Origin: Lachnoclostridium sp.
GTDB taxonomy: Bacteria > Bacillota > Clostridia > Lachnospirales > Lachnospiraceae
Length of the DNA stretch: 32,902 nt
Direction: 5' to 3'
Assembly: GCA_023665475.1 (NCBI GenBank)
Contig: JAMPEB010000025.1
Coordinates: 1 to 32,902 of the forward strand
The notes beneath the pieces are model-generated. The model was not told the DNA's origin. It saw only the letters and a list, made by a program, of their open reading frames with translations, and did no database searches. The stretch's first letter is position 1. Each line of letters begins with the position of its first letter. Position numbers and translations under genes: made by a program. Below are positions 1-7,744 of this stretch, one piece after another.

Positions 1-494
1 TTCTGTCACCGGATTCCGGAACGATTTCTATTGCCGGTAAAAATGTATCTGCCGCAAAAAGGCGAGAGTGGACAAAAATCCGACAGGAACATATCGGCTT
101 TATTTTCCAGAGCCACCATCTCCTGCCCTATTTGAAAGCAGAGGAGCAGCTCACAATGTTTCAGGCAAAGGAAAACCGGGGCAGGGTAAATATTGATGAG
201 ATACTCTCCGAACTTGGCATAGCGAAATGCAGAAATCAGTATCCCTCGGAAATGTCAGGCGGAGAAAAACAGCGCGTTGCGATTGCAAGGGCCTTTGTGA
301 ATGACCCTGATATCATTCTTGCCGATGAGCCGACTGCGAGCCTCGACGGGGCGCGGGGACGCCAGGTGGCGGAAATGATACAGATGGAAGTAAAAAAGCA
401 CAATAAAGCCGCCGTGATGGTAACCCATGATGAGCGGGTGCTGGATTTGGCTGATCTGGTCTATCATCTGGAAAACGGTATGCTGATTGAATAG
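1..494 (+). CDS. ABC transporter ATP-binding protein, 3' part (LolD/MacB-type)
   Basis: The reading frame is open from the first bases of the window, so this is the C-terminal ~163 residues of a gene that starts upstream; the Walker A segment is missing. Visible in order are a Q-loop (GFIFQSHHLLPY), the ABC signature SGGEKQRVAIARA, Walker B with catalytic Glu and D-loop (IILADEPTASLD), and the switch His (VMVTHDER). The short spacing and the end just after the H-loop fit the LolD/MacB/FtsE-like ATPases that energise a separate permease exporting peptides, lipoproteins or antimicrobials. The permease is not in the window and would lie upstream. Substrate cannot be told. Family certain, role unknown. 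Confidence 0.93.
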   Translation, partial: LSPDSGTISIAGKNVSAAKRREWTKIRQEHIGFIFQSHHLLPYLKAEEQLTMFQAKENRGRVNIDEILSELGIAKCRNQYPSEMSGGEKQRVAIARAFVNDPDIILADEPTASLDGARGRQVAEMIQMEVKKHNKAAVMVTHDERVLDLADLVYHLENGMLIE

Positions 495-645
495 AAGTCA
501 TGTAAAAACCACAAAGCTGGTTTATAAGATTGTTGCTTGTTGCTTATTTATCCATCGCCGTGTTTTGAAAGCCCGGATTAAATATGAGTCTATGCCCAAG
601 GCGCCTAAATGGCACTTTTGGGTCAAAAGCAGGAAAAGCTGATAC

Positions 646-750
646 CATCTTGAACCTGTCACTGATTTCAATGAGGAGCTGTTCCACAGGCTTGTGGATT
701 ACGCAACGGTCCATCCGGATGGCAGATGAACATGGAGATTTAAAGTCGGG
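646..750 (+). pseudogene. Remnant of the C-terminal end of a large serine recombinase
   Basis: One frame reads EPVTDFNEELFHRLVDYATV followed by HPDGR, a stop (TGA at 727-729), then TWRFK. This resembles the tail of TnpX/TndX-type site-specific recombinases, which commonly end in a similar TEFDEEL...LVD.VTV..DG...F.F.G block. An upstream stop (TGA at 640-642) and the internal stop show it is decayed, and no catalytic resolvase domain is left nearby. It suggests that a transposon or phage-type element once ended here. The rest of 495-920 holds no convincing gene; a start at 584 in another frame gives a product with no recognisable features. Confidence 0.4.
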
Positions 751-752
751 AG

Positions 753-796
753 CGGCCGGGCATCGGGTTTGTGCCAGATGCCTCCGGCCGTTTTTT
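753..796 (+). terminator. Rho-independent terminator
   Basis: A GC-rich stem (CGGCCGG + GCATC pairing with GATGC + CCGGCCG, two unpaired bases on the 3' side) is followed directly by six T. It would end transcripts from the ABC ATPase or the recombinase remnant before the aldo/keto reductase. Confidence 0.8.
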
Positions 797-920
797 ATAG
801 TGGAAAAAAGCCGTAGATTCTGGTAAAATAGGATGCAGGAATGTTGGAAACAATCAATGACTGACTGAAAGAAATCGGATATTAGAGCAGATAGAAGTCT
901 GCTCTATACGGGGTGTGATA

Positions 921-1931
921 ATGCAATATACAAATTTAGGAAAATCGGATTTAAAAGTGTCCCGCATTTGTATGGGATGTATGGGCTTTGGCAATGCAGC
1001 TACCGGGCAGCATAGCTGGACAGTAGACGAAAGCCGGACAAGGGAAATCATAAAGCATGGTCTGGAGCTTGGCATCAATTTTTATGATACGGCCATTGCC
1101 TATCAGAACGGGACCAGCGAGCAGTTTGTAGGAAGGGCGCTTAGGGATTTTGCAAAGCGTGATGAGTATGTGGTTGCCACAAAATTCATCCCGCGCACAC
1201 AGGAGGAGATTGATTCCGGTGTAAGCGGGCAGCAGCATATTGAAGATTATATTAATAAGAGCCTTGAAAATCTCGGCATGGCTTATGTTGATCTTTACAT
1301 TTACCATATGTGGGATTACCATACCCCGATGGAAGAGATTATGGAAGGGCTCAATAATGTGGTAAAGGCAGGAAAAGCCCGTTATATTGGAATATCCAAC
1401 TGTTTTGCATGGCAGCTTGCCAAGGCGAATTATTACGCAAGATCACAAGGATTTGCGGAGTTTGTATCCATTCAGGGGCATTATAATCTGATTGCCCGGG
1501 AAGAAGAGCGGGAAATGGCTTCTTTCTGTTATTCGGAAAATATTGCCATGACGCCGTACAGCGCACTGGCAAGCGGGAGACTGTCCCGCCATCCGGGAGA
1601 AACTTCAAAGCGGCTTAAGGAGGATTCCTATGCGCGGTTCAAATATGATGCAACTGCGGAGGCTGACGGAAAAATCATACGGCGTGTGGAAGAAATTGCG
1701 GAAAAAAGAGGTGTTTCAATGACGGAGGTTTCTCTTGCATGGCTTCTGACAAAGGTGACAAGTCCTGTGGTGGGGGCGACAAAATTCTCCCATGTGGGTG
1801 GTGCGGTTAAAGCTGTGGACTTGGAGCTGACAGAGGATGAGATTCAATATCTGGAAGAGTTGTATGTGCCTCATGCCCTTGCAGGAGTCATGGCGCAAAA
1901 CGGCAGGCAAAAGGCAGGAAATGTGGTATAA
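921..1931 (+). CDS. Aldo/keto reductase
   Basis: A 336-residue (beta/alpha)8 NAD(P)H-dependent oxidoreductase of the aldo/keto reductase superfamily, reducing carbonyls to alcohols in the cytoplasm. The catalytic tetrad is visible: Asp56 and Tyr61 in NFYDTAIAYQNG, Lys88 in VATKFIPR, His129 in LYIYHMWDYH. The N-terminal MQYTNLGKSDLKVSRICMG is the usual entry strand. ATG 921 was chosen because GGGG at 910-913 lies seven bases upstream; a GTG at 915 would sit too close to it. It precedes a carboxymuconolactone decarboxylase-cupin gene and a LysR gene on the same strand, an arrangement common for small redox operons. Physiological substrate unknown. Confidence 0.93.
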   Translation: MQYTNLGKSDLKVSRICMGCMGFGNAATGQHSWTVDESRTREIIKHGLELGINFYDTAIAYQNGTSEQFVGRALRDFAKRDEYVVATKFIPRTQEEIDSGVSGQQHIEDYINKSLENLGMAYVDLYIYHMWDYHTPMEEIMEGLNNVVKAGKARYIGISNCFAWQLAKANYYARSQGFAEFVSIQGHYNLIAREEEREMASFCYSENIAMTPYSALASGRLSRHPGETSKRLKEDSYARFKYDATAEADGKIIRRVEEIAEKRGVSMTEVSLAWLLTKVTSPVVGATKFSHVGGAVKAVDLELTEDEIQYLEELYVPHALAGVMAQNGRQKAGNVV

Positions 1932-1986
1932 TCAAGGAGCAATAGACTGAAAGAATGTTAAAAATAAGCAAGCAGGAGGATAAAAA

Positions 1987-2742
1987 ATGGAAAAAATTGT
2001 ACAGACAGCAGGAAAGATGCAGTTGGGTGACTTCGCACCGGAATTTGCGCATTATAATGATGATGTGCTGTTCGGGGAGAATTGGAACAATCAGGATATT
2101 GACCTGAAAACACGCTGCATTGTGACGATGGTTGCGTTGATGGCTTCGGGTATTACGGATTCTTCGATGGTACATCATCTGGAAAATGCAAAGGCACACG
2201 GCGTTACGAAAGAGGAGGCTGCGGCGATCATTACCCATGCGGCATTCTATGTCGGGTGGCCAAAGGGCTGGGCAGTCTTCCGTCTGGCAAAGGATGTGTG
2301 GAAAGAGGAAGCTGTGGGAGAAGACGCGAAAGCCGCCCATGCAGCAAAGATGGTATTCCCGATTGGCGCGCCAAATGATGGCTTTGCGCAGTATTTTATC
2401 GGACAGAGTTACCTTGCCCCGCTTTCCACATCGCAGGTAGGGATTTTCAATGTGACCTTTGAGCCGGGATGCCGCAACAACTGGCATATCCATCATGCAG
2501 ATAAAGGCGGCGGGCAGATTCTGGTCTGTGTCGCAGGGCGCGGGTATTATCAGGAAGAAGGAAAAGAGGCGCAGGAACTCCATCCGGGAGATGTTGTCAA
2601 TATCCCTGCCGGTGTAAAGCATTGGCACGGTGCGGCAAAAGACAGTTGGTTCTCCCATCTGGCAGTTGAAGTCCCCGGTGAGAACGGTTCCAATGAATGG
2701 CTGGAAGCGGTAGATGGCGGAACATATAATGGCTTGAAGTAA
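1987..2742 (+). CDS. Carboxymuconolactone decarboxylase-like / cupin fusion protein
   Basis: 251 residues in two parts. Residues ~20-110 are a carboxymuconolactone decarboxylase (CMD/AhpD-fold) domain, with the helical core DLKTRCIVTMVALMASGI and the EEAAAIITHAAFYVGWPKGW stretch. The AhpD Cys-x-x-Cys pair is absent, so a peroxidase-type disulfide role is unlikely. Residues ~140-235 are a cupin with metal-ligand candidates in NNWHIHH (His167, His169), Gln177 and His212/His214 (KHWHG). Such fusions occur next to aldo/keto reductases in Firmicutes, but the reaction is not established. Start ATG at 1987 follows AGGAGG at 1975-1980. It is likely cotranscribed with the aldo/keto reductase 55 bases upstream. 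Confidence 0.88.
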   Translation: MEKIVQTAGKMQLGDFAPEFAHYNDDVLFGENWNNQDIDLKTRCIVTMVALMASGITDSSMVHHLENAKAHGVTKEEAAAIITHAAFYVGWPKGWAVFRLAKDVWKEEAVGEDAKAAHAAKMVFPIGAPNDGFAQYFIGQSYLAPLSTSQVGIFNVTFEPGCRNNWHIHHADKGGGQILVCVAGRGYYQEEGKEAQELHPGDVVNIPAGVKHWHGAAKDSWFSHLAVEVPGENGSNEWLEAVDGGTYNGLK

Positions 2743-2823
2743 TGTTTGGACAGGAGAATATTATAGAAGTAAGGTGAAATAACAGCGCAAATGTGATAAA
2801 ATAAAAAAGGTGGAGAATAAGCC

Positions 2824-3717
2824 ATGCTGAAACAGGTAAAATATTTTCAGGCAGTTGTTCGGTGCGGAAGTTTTACAGAAGCAGCAGAGGAGTGTCACAT
2901 ATCCCAGTCTGCCATTTCCCAGCAGATTCAGGCATTGGAGAATGAACTTGGCGTCAGCCTGCTGGAGCGCAGGAATCGGAAATTTACTGTCACTCCTGCG
3001 GGGGAGCATTTTTATAAAAGAAGCCTGATACTGATGGCCGATTTTGATAAACTGTGCAGGGAAACAGCCCAGATTGCATGTGGAAAAGATGCTCGGATAT
3101 GTGTCGGTTATCTGAAAGGATACGGCGGAAGGGAGTTCCATCAGGCAGTTGCCGATTTTACGGAAAAATATCCGGATGTGGCAATCCAGATTATTACCGG
3201 AAACCATGAGGAACTTTATGATGAGTTGCGTCTGGAACATGTGGATCTGGTTTTAAGTGATCAGAGGCGGGCCTTCTCCGATGAGTATATTAATTCACTG
3301 TTAGTTACTCATGAATGCTACATTGAGATTGCGGGACGCCACGCCATTGCCGATATGGAAAGCGTGGATGTCTCTGAACTACGAAGTATTCCCTGCATTT
3401 TGGTGGCTTCATCTACCCAACAGAAAAATGAGCAGACCTATTATCACGATATCGTGGGATTAAAAGGGGAATTTCTCTTTGCAGAGAATCTGGAGGAAGC
3501 AAGACTGTTGGTGATTGGCGGCAAGGGGTTCATGCTGGTAGAGGGTGATGGTCAGCCGATGCAGCAGTTTGGGCAGACATTGCACCGTGTTCCGCTTCTG
3601 CGGAGCGGAAAACCCATAAGAAGGAATTATTGTGCATTCTGGAAAGCAGATAATTCCGGTTATTACATAGAGGAATTTGCGGATATATTGAAATCAAAAT
3701 TTCCTGTTATTTCCTGA
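2824..3717 (+). CDS. LysR-family transcriptional regulator
   Basis: 297 residues. The N-terminal winged helix-turn-helix is typical: MLKQVKYFQAVVRCGSFTEA then AAEECHISQSAISQQIQALE, residues 1-60, followed by the linker helix and a periplasmic-binding-protein-like effector domain (~90-295). LysR proteins usually activate a neighbouring operon in response to a small co-inducer. The obvious candidates are the aldo/keto reductase and CMD-cupin genes upstream, here on the same strand rather than divergent. An RBS (GGTGGAG, 2810-2816) precedes ATG 2824. Effector unknown. Confidence 0.93.
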   Translation: MLKQVKYFQAVVRCGSFTEAAEECHISQSAISQQIQALENELGVSLLERRNRKFTVTPAGEHFYKRSLILMADFDKLCRETAQIACGKDARICVGYLKGYGGREFHQAVADFTEKYPDVAIQIITGNHEELYDELRLEHVDLVLSDQRRAFSDEYINSLLVTHECYIEIAGRHAIADMESVDVSELRSIPCILVASSTQQKNEQTYYHDIVGLKGEFLFAENLEEARLLVIGGKGFMLVEGDGQPMQQFGQTLHRVPLLRSGKPIRRNYCAFWKADNSGYYIEEFADILKSKFPVIS

Positions 3718-3746
3718 TTGACAGTCTAATAAAAATTGTGTATACT
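3718..3746 (+). promoter_or_regulatory. Sigma-A promoter of the glutathione peroxidase gene
   Basis: TTGACA at 3718-3723, a 17-base spacer and TATACT at 3741-3746. It starts right at the end of the LysR gene. The start point would fall near 3753, immediately before the OhrR-like box. Confidence 0.85.
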
Positions 3747-3751
3747 CAAAT

Positions 3752-3774
3752 AAATTGCATACAATTAAATTTTA
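3752..3774 (+). promoter_or_regulatory. OhrR operator (predicted)
   Basis: TACAATTAAATTTTA at 3760-3774 differs at one base from the Bacillus OhrR inverted repeat TACAATT-A-AATTGTA as recalled. A second half-site, AAATTGCA, abuts it on the left (3752-3759), and another AATTGT lies at 3734-3739 inside the promoter spacer. Bound repressor would sit on the transcription start of the glutathione peroxidase gene. The matching regulator is encoded just downstream (4704-5141). Confidence 0.75.
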
Positions 3775-3800
3775 TAAAATTAGAAAGGAAGGGTGATTTT

Positions 3801-4628
3801 ATGAATATTTATGACTTTAATGTAGAAGATGCTTATGGTACTGAGAGGTCTTTAAAAGACTTTGCCGGAAAAGTGATTTTGATCATCAACTCTGCAACAG
3901 AGTGCGGTTTCACACCCCAATATGACAAATTGCAGGATCTTTTTGAAAAATATGAAGGGGAAGGGTTTGTCATTTTGGATTTTCCCTGTAATCAGTTCGG
4001 GCATCAGGCGCCCGGAACAAATGAAGAAATTGTAAGTTTCTGTGATTCCAGATATGGGATTACCTTTCCTATATTTTCAAAAATCGAAGTGAATGGCAGT
4101 AATGAACATCCGTTGTATACTTACCTGAAATCGCAAAAGGGGTTTGAAGGATTTCACCCGGAACATCCTTTAACGCCGATGTTGGAAAGCGCTTTGGAGA
4201 GGATGGACCCCAATTTTGCAAGCAGCAGCGATATCAAATGGAATTTTACGAAGTTTTTGATTGATTGTCAGGGTAATGTTGTGGAGCGCTTTGAACCGAC
4301 TGCGGATATGGAAATTGTGGAAGAACGGATTGTAAGCCTGTTAAAACAAGATACTGCCACGGAATACATATATAAGACACAGAATACTTGTTCCAGCGAG
4401 ATAAAACTGAATATCGACGGAAACATAATCACAAATATTTCTTTTACAGGCGGATGTAACGGTAATTTACAGGCAATACCGCGTCTTGTAGACGGCTGGA
4501 CGGTGGAAGAAATTGAGAAAAAACTGTCGGGCATAATTTGTGGGCGCAGACAGACTTCCTGTGCGGATCAGCTTGCAAAGGCCTGCAGGGCAGCATATGA
4601 AGCACAAAAGAGGGGAGTACAAGCGTGA
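3801..4628 (+). CDS. Glutathione peroxidase-like protein fused to a TSCPD domain
   Basis: 275 residues. Residues 1-~182 are a thiol peroxidase of the glutathione peroxidase family: catalytic Cys35 in NSATECGFTPQY (Cys, not selenocysteine), Gln and the second conserved Cys63 in FPCNQFG, and Trp-Asn (147-148) in KWNFTKFL. It should reduce hydroperoxides, in such bacteria usually with thioredoxin. Residues ~188-268 are a TSCPD domain (TIGR03905-like): TCSSEIKL, FTGGCNGNL, then CGRRQTSCADQLAKA, with Cys197, 219, 247 and 254. This domain is normally a stand-alone small protein or the tail of a class II ribonucleotide reductase. An in-frame GTG at 3738 lies inside the promoter, so ATG 3801 with AGGAAGG upstream is the start. 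Confidence 0.9.
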   Translation: MNIYDFNVEDAYGTERSLKDFAGKVILIINSATECGFTPQYDKLQDLFEKYEGEGFVILDFPCNQFGHQAPGTNEEIVSFCDSRYGITFPIFSKIEVNGSNEHPLYTYLKSQKGFEGFHPEHPLTPMLESALERMDPNFASSSDIKWNFTKFLIDCQGNVVERFEPTADMEIVEERIVSLLKQDTATEYIYKTQNTCSSEIKLNIDGNIITNISFTGGCNGNLQAIPRLVDGWTVEEIEKKLSGIICGRRQTSCADQLAKACRAAYEAQKRGVQA

Positions 4629-4703
4629 AATCTGCTGCGTTTGTCCTCGGATATATTGTGGCGGATTAGGTAATACAATAATGATATGAGGAACAATAAG
4701 AAT

Positions 4704-5141
4704 ATGTCAAATAACGAATATGATTGCTTAAAACTAGAAAACCAGTTATGTTTTCCCCTTTATGCCTGTTCCAAGGAAGTGATTAAAAAATATAAACCGT
4801 ATCTCGATAAACTTGATTTGACATATACACAATATATCGCAATGATGGTTATGTGGGAGAAAAAAGAGGTAACGGTTAAGGAGCTTGGGGAATGTCTGTA
4901 TTTGGACTCCGGAACGCTTACTCCCCTTTTGAAAAAATTGGAAGAAAAGAAATATGTGGTTCGGAAGCGTTCTGAGGAAGATGAGCGGAATCTGATTGTG
5001 TCCGTTACGCAGAAGGGAGAGGACTTAAAAGAGAAAGCAGTCCATATTCCGGGGAACCTGAGAGCCTGTGTCGAATTGGAACCGAAGGAGGCGCAGCAGC
5101 TATATCAACTTTTGTATAAACTGCTTAACGGATTATCCTGA
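4704..5141 (+). CDS. ohrR: OhrR, organic-hydroperoxide-sensing MarR-family repressor
   Basis: 145 residues, closely following Bacillus subtilis OhrR: DCLKLENQLCFPLYACS, LDLTYTQYIAMMVMWE, LYLDSGTLTPLLKKLE and RKRSEEDERN (the wing) all correspond. The reactive Cys is Cys16 in ENQLCF. A further Cys22 and Cys122 (NLRACVE) could serve as resolving thiols, as in two-Cys OhrR proteins of Xanthomonas. Oxidation of the Cys releases the operator. ATG 4704 was chosen over ATG 4686 because GAGGA at 4688-4692 precedes it and the length then matches OhrR. It follows the glutathione peroxidase fusion by 75 bases, so the two probably form one autoregulated peroxide-response unit. Confidence 0.92.
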   Translation: MSNNEYDCLKLENQLCFPLYACSKEVIKKYKPYLDKLDLTYTQYIAMMVMWEKKEVTVKELGECLYLDSGTLTPLLKKLEEKKYVVRKRSEEDERNLIVSVTQKGEDLKEKAVHIPGNLRACVELEPKEAQQLYQLLYKLLNGLS

Positions 5142-5142
5142 C

Positions 5143-5171
5143 TTGTATTTTTTAGGAAAGGTGTTTATACT
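5143..5171 (+). promoter_or_regulatory. Sigma-A promoter of pepD
   Basis: TTGTAT at 5143-5148, 17-base spacer, TATACT at 5166-5171, just after the ohrR stop codon and 22 bases before the dipeptidase start. Confidence 0.7.
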
Positions 5172-5193
5172 GATAATAGTTTTGGAGGTAATT

Positions 5194-6759
5194 ATGGGCG
5201 TTTTATCACAACTTGAACCTAAGAGCGTATTTTATTATTTTGAAGAAATCACGGAAATTCCCCACGGTTCGGGCAATGTGGAGCAGATTAGCGATTACTT
5301 GGCGGATTTTGCGAAGCAGCGGAATTTGTTTTTCCTTCAGGATGAGCTTAAGAATATCATTATTGTGAAGGATGCCGCACCGGGATACGAAGATGAACCG
5401 GGGGTCATCCTGCAGGGACATATGGATATGGTGGCGGTGAAAAAACCCGGGTGCCCTATGGATATGAAGACAGAGGGGTTACAAATCGGCATTGACGGCG
5501 ACAATATCTATGCCAAAGACACAAGTCTGGGAGGAGACGACGGCATTGCGGTAGCTTATGCGTTGGCAATTCTGGATTCGGATACCATAAAGCATCCCCG
5601 GCTGGAAGTAGTGATTACCGTGGACGAAGAGACAGGTATGGATGGAGCCAGAGGCATTGATTTATCCATGCTGAAAGGGAAGCGGCTGTTAAATCTGGAC
5701 TCGGAGAAGGAAGGAATCTTTTTGACCAGTTGCGCCGGAGGCGCAAGGGTGAAATGCCTCCTGCCCGTAGGGCAGGGTATGCCCGTAGGGCAGGGTGCGT
5801 CCGTAGGGCAGGATGTGTCCGTAGGGCAGGGTGCTATGGAAGGAGTTCTTTGCGAGGTTGCGATAGATGGACTGAAAGGTGGTCATTCCGGCGATGAAAT
5901 TCACAAAGAAAGGGGAAATTCCAACGCCCTGCTGGGGCGGATTCTGCATCATCTGGCTCTCCGACTGCCTTTCGGCATTGTCTCGATGGAGGGCGGTCTT
6001 GCCGACAATGCCATTCCCAGAGAGAGCAGAGCGGTATTGGTAGTGGGGAAAAAAGATATTTCCCTTTTTGAGGAGATTGTTGCCCATGTGGCAAAGCAGA
6101 TAAAAGAGGAACTTGCGGTGAAGGATCCGAAAGTATCCGTTCGGGTGAAAAAGGACATAGGCGGTCGGATAGGGGAGCGCGGCGCATATGTCTGCAGCAC
6201 GCCGGAAGATGCAAAAAAAATGGCGGCTTTTCTGGCGGCGCTTCCCAACGGGGTACAGGCGATGAGTGCCGATATCAAAGGTTTGGTGGAAACTTCCTTA
6301 AATATGGGTATTTTAAAATATAATGCAGCGGACGAACAGGCAGCGGATGTCCGGGCGGAAGGAGCAGGCAGTCTGCTTGCGGAATTTTCCGTGCGAAGTA
6401 GCGTGGAAAGCGCCAAGGAGGCTCTCATAGAAAAGCTGAGGGCGGTAACCTGTCTTGCCGGGGGAAGCGTGGAAGTGACAGGGGATTATCCCGGATGGAA
6501 ATATCGTGCGGATTCGCCCTTAAGGGAAAAATTGATTCGGCTGTATGAAAAAATGTATGGGGAAAAGCCGCGGCTGGAAGCCATTCATGCAGGGCTTGAA
6601 TGTGGGATTCTGGGAAGCAAAATCAAAGATTTGGATGGAGTTTCCATAGGACCTGATATGAAAAATATCCATACCACAGAGGAAACACTGAGCATTTCTT
6701 CCACCGCCAGAGTATGGGAGTATCTTGTAAGACTTTTGGAGGAAAAAGATATTGATTAG
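5194..6759 (+). CDS. pepD: Aminoacyl-histidine (Xaa-His) dipeptidase, M20 family
   Basis: 521 residues; a zinc-dependent cytosolic dipeptidase (PepD, carnosinase-like) that splits unspecific dipeptides including beta-alanyl-His. Metal and catalytic residues are in place: His76 and Asp78 in LQGHMDMV, Asp115 in SLGGDDGIA, catalytic Glu145 and Glu146 in VDEETGMDGA, Asp169 in LNLDSEKEG, and a late His in AIHAGLECG. ATG 5194 follows GGAGG at 5184-5188; a longer upstream frame overlaps ohrR and is not used. The family is usually ~480-490 residues. Part of the excess is an in-frame 18-bp minisatellite (residues 191-213, four VGQ units) in the loop before the lid domain, which is unlikely to disturb the active site. 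Confidence 0.94.
   Translation: MGVLSQLEPKSVFYYFEEITEIPHGSGNVEQISDYLADFAKQRNLFFLQDELKNIIIVKDAAPGYEDEPGVILQGHMDMVAVKKPGCPMDMKTEGLQIGIDGDNIYAKDTSLGGDDGIAVAYALAILDSDTIKHPRLEVVITVDEETGMDGARGIDLSMLKGKRLLNLDSEKEGIFLTSCAGGARVKCLLPVGQGMPVGQGASVGQDVSVGQGAMEGVLCEVAIDGLKGGHSGDEIHKERGNSNALLGRILHHLALRLPFGIVSMEGGLADNAIPRESRAVLVVGKKDISLFEEIVAHVAKQIKEELAVKDPKVSVRVKKDIGGRIGERGAYVCSTPEDAKKMAAFLAALPNGVQAMSADIKGLVETSLNMGILKYNAADEQAADVRAEGAGSLLAEFSVRSSVESAKEALIEKLRAVTCLAGGSVEVTGDYPGWKYRADSPLREKLIRLYEKMYGEKPRLEAIHAGLECGILGSKIKDLDGVSIGPDMKNIHTTEETLSISSTARVWEYLVRLLEEKDID
5763..5834 (+). repeat. In-frame 18-bp tandem repeat inside pepD
   Basis: Four contiguous 18-base units beginning at 5763, 5781, 5799 and 5817 share the core CCGTAGGGCAGG. 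They encode (M/A/V)(P/S)VGQ(G/D) six-residue units. Since 18 is a multiple of three, copy number can change without breaking the gene. Confidence 0.95.
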
Positions 6760-6852
6760 TTATTAGGATTTATAGTAGCGAGAATTAAGTAGTTGTGATA
6801 AAATAATATAAGTTTTATTCAGAATATTTTCTTCAATGATAGGAGCAATATG

Positions 6853-7734
6853 ATGGGAGATTTTGGCGACGCAGAAAGAAGAATATTAGCATTTATGTCA
6901 AAAGGAACTGAATTTTATTTTAAAGGGAAGGATTATGTTATAATATTGTCTGGAAAACCTACTTGCTACAAAGGTGAACCTAAAACAGATATATACATTT
7001 TGGCAGAATCCGAATTTGATAAAGTGGAGATAAAAATATCATATAAAAAAGAAAATGCTGATTTTATTGAAAATAAAATGAGCGCTGAACGAGCAGAGCA
7101 ACTTTTTGGTGCTGATTGGGCAACTATTATTGAACAATCAACAACTGCTATAAGTAATAGATTTGAAGAAAGAATGCTTATATATAAGAATAAGTTTAAG
7201 AGAACAGAGAAAGGTGCTATTACTTTGGGATGGAAGTTTGAACTGTTAAACAAGAATAGCGGAGATTTGTCAGGGAAAATGCTGCTTACAGAAGAACAGA
7301 TAATCGATGTGTATGCCGGTGGTAATTTGGCAGATGATAAACGAAATGCTATGGTAGCAGGACAAGTTGTTGAGAATAGCGGCGTTGCTAATTACATATT
7401 GATGGATGAAAATGTACATTCGGCACAAGATGTGATTGATAAAATGGTTCCAATTAAAGAATATGTTCATATGCATCCAAGTATTTATTTTGCGTGTAAA
7501 GCATTAAATTATCGAACATTTGAGGCAAAATGGGATGGGGACAGACCACTTTCGGTGCAAGTGTATTGGAATGTTGAAGGAAATAAATTAGTTCCTGAAT
7601 TGGTGTATAATCGCCCCTTGATTGTTAGGGGAAACGAAATGGCTGGTAGATTATTGCAATATATGAGGCTACTTAATATAAAAACAACCAACGATATCGA
7701 TGAGGATAATGCCGGAACCGATAGAATAATTTAG
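6853..7734 (+). CDS. Putative type II restriction endonuclease (PD-(D/E)XK type)
   Basis: About 293 residues, immediately before and 10 bases from a cytosine-C5 methyltransferase. A PD-(D/E)XK-like core is visible: GEPKTDIYI (Asp46) followed 13 residues later by VEIKISYKKENADF (Glu59-Ile-Lys61), which is the usual acidic, Glu-x-Lys order. I do not recognise the specificity subgroup, and no second nuclease motif is seen. ATG 6853 is seven bases from AGGAG (6841-6845); ATG 6850 is four bases from it and is the alternative. The codons are AT-rich relative to pepD and to the aldolase on either side, supporting acquisition with the methyltransferase. Function is inferred mainly from the partner gene and this motif. 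Confidence 0.75.
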   Translation: MGDFGDAERRILAFMSKGTEFYFKGKDYVIILSGKPTCYKGEPKTDIYILAESEFDKVEIKISYKKENADFIENKMSAERAEQLFGADWATIIEQSTTAISNRFEERMLIYKNKFKRTEKGAITLGWKFELLNKNSGDLSGKMLLTEEQIIDVYAGGNLADDKRNAMVAGQVVENSGVANYILMDENVHSAQDVIDKMVPIKEYVHMHPSIYFACKALNYRTFEAKWDGDRPLSVQVYWNVEGNKLVPELVYNRPLIVRGNEMAGRLLQYMRLLNIKTTNDIDEDNAGTDRII

Positions 7735-7744
7735 AGGTGGGACA

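Noticed and set aside
584..826. An 80-residue plus-strand reading frame
   Set aside because: It runs through the recombinase remnant in another frame and through the terminator; no RBS, no recognisable motif.
1888..2658. A 256-residue minus-strand frame
   Set aside because: Exactly antisense to the CMD-cupin gene, His/Cys-rich low-quality sequence without an RBS; a shadow of the real gene.
3801..4628. Selenocysteine in the peroxidase
   Set aside because: The active-site codon is TGC (Cys35); no in-frame TGA exists.
5763..5834. Tandem repeat as a small CRISPR array
   Set aside because: Units are contiguous, with no spacers, and remain in frame within a conserved enzyme.
6780..6850. A promoter directly before the restriction gene
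   Set aside because: TAAAAT-like -10 candidates exist (TGTGATAAAAT) but no convincing -35 at proper distance; too weak to list.
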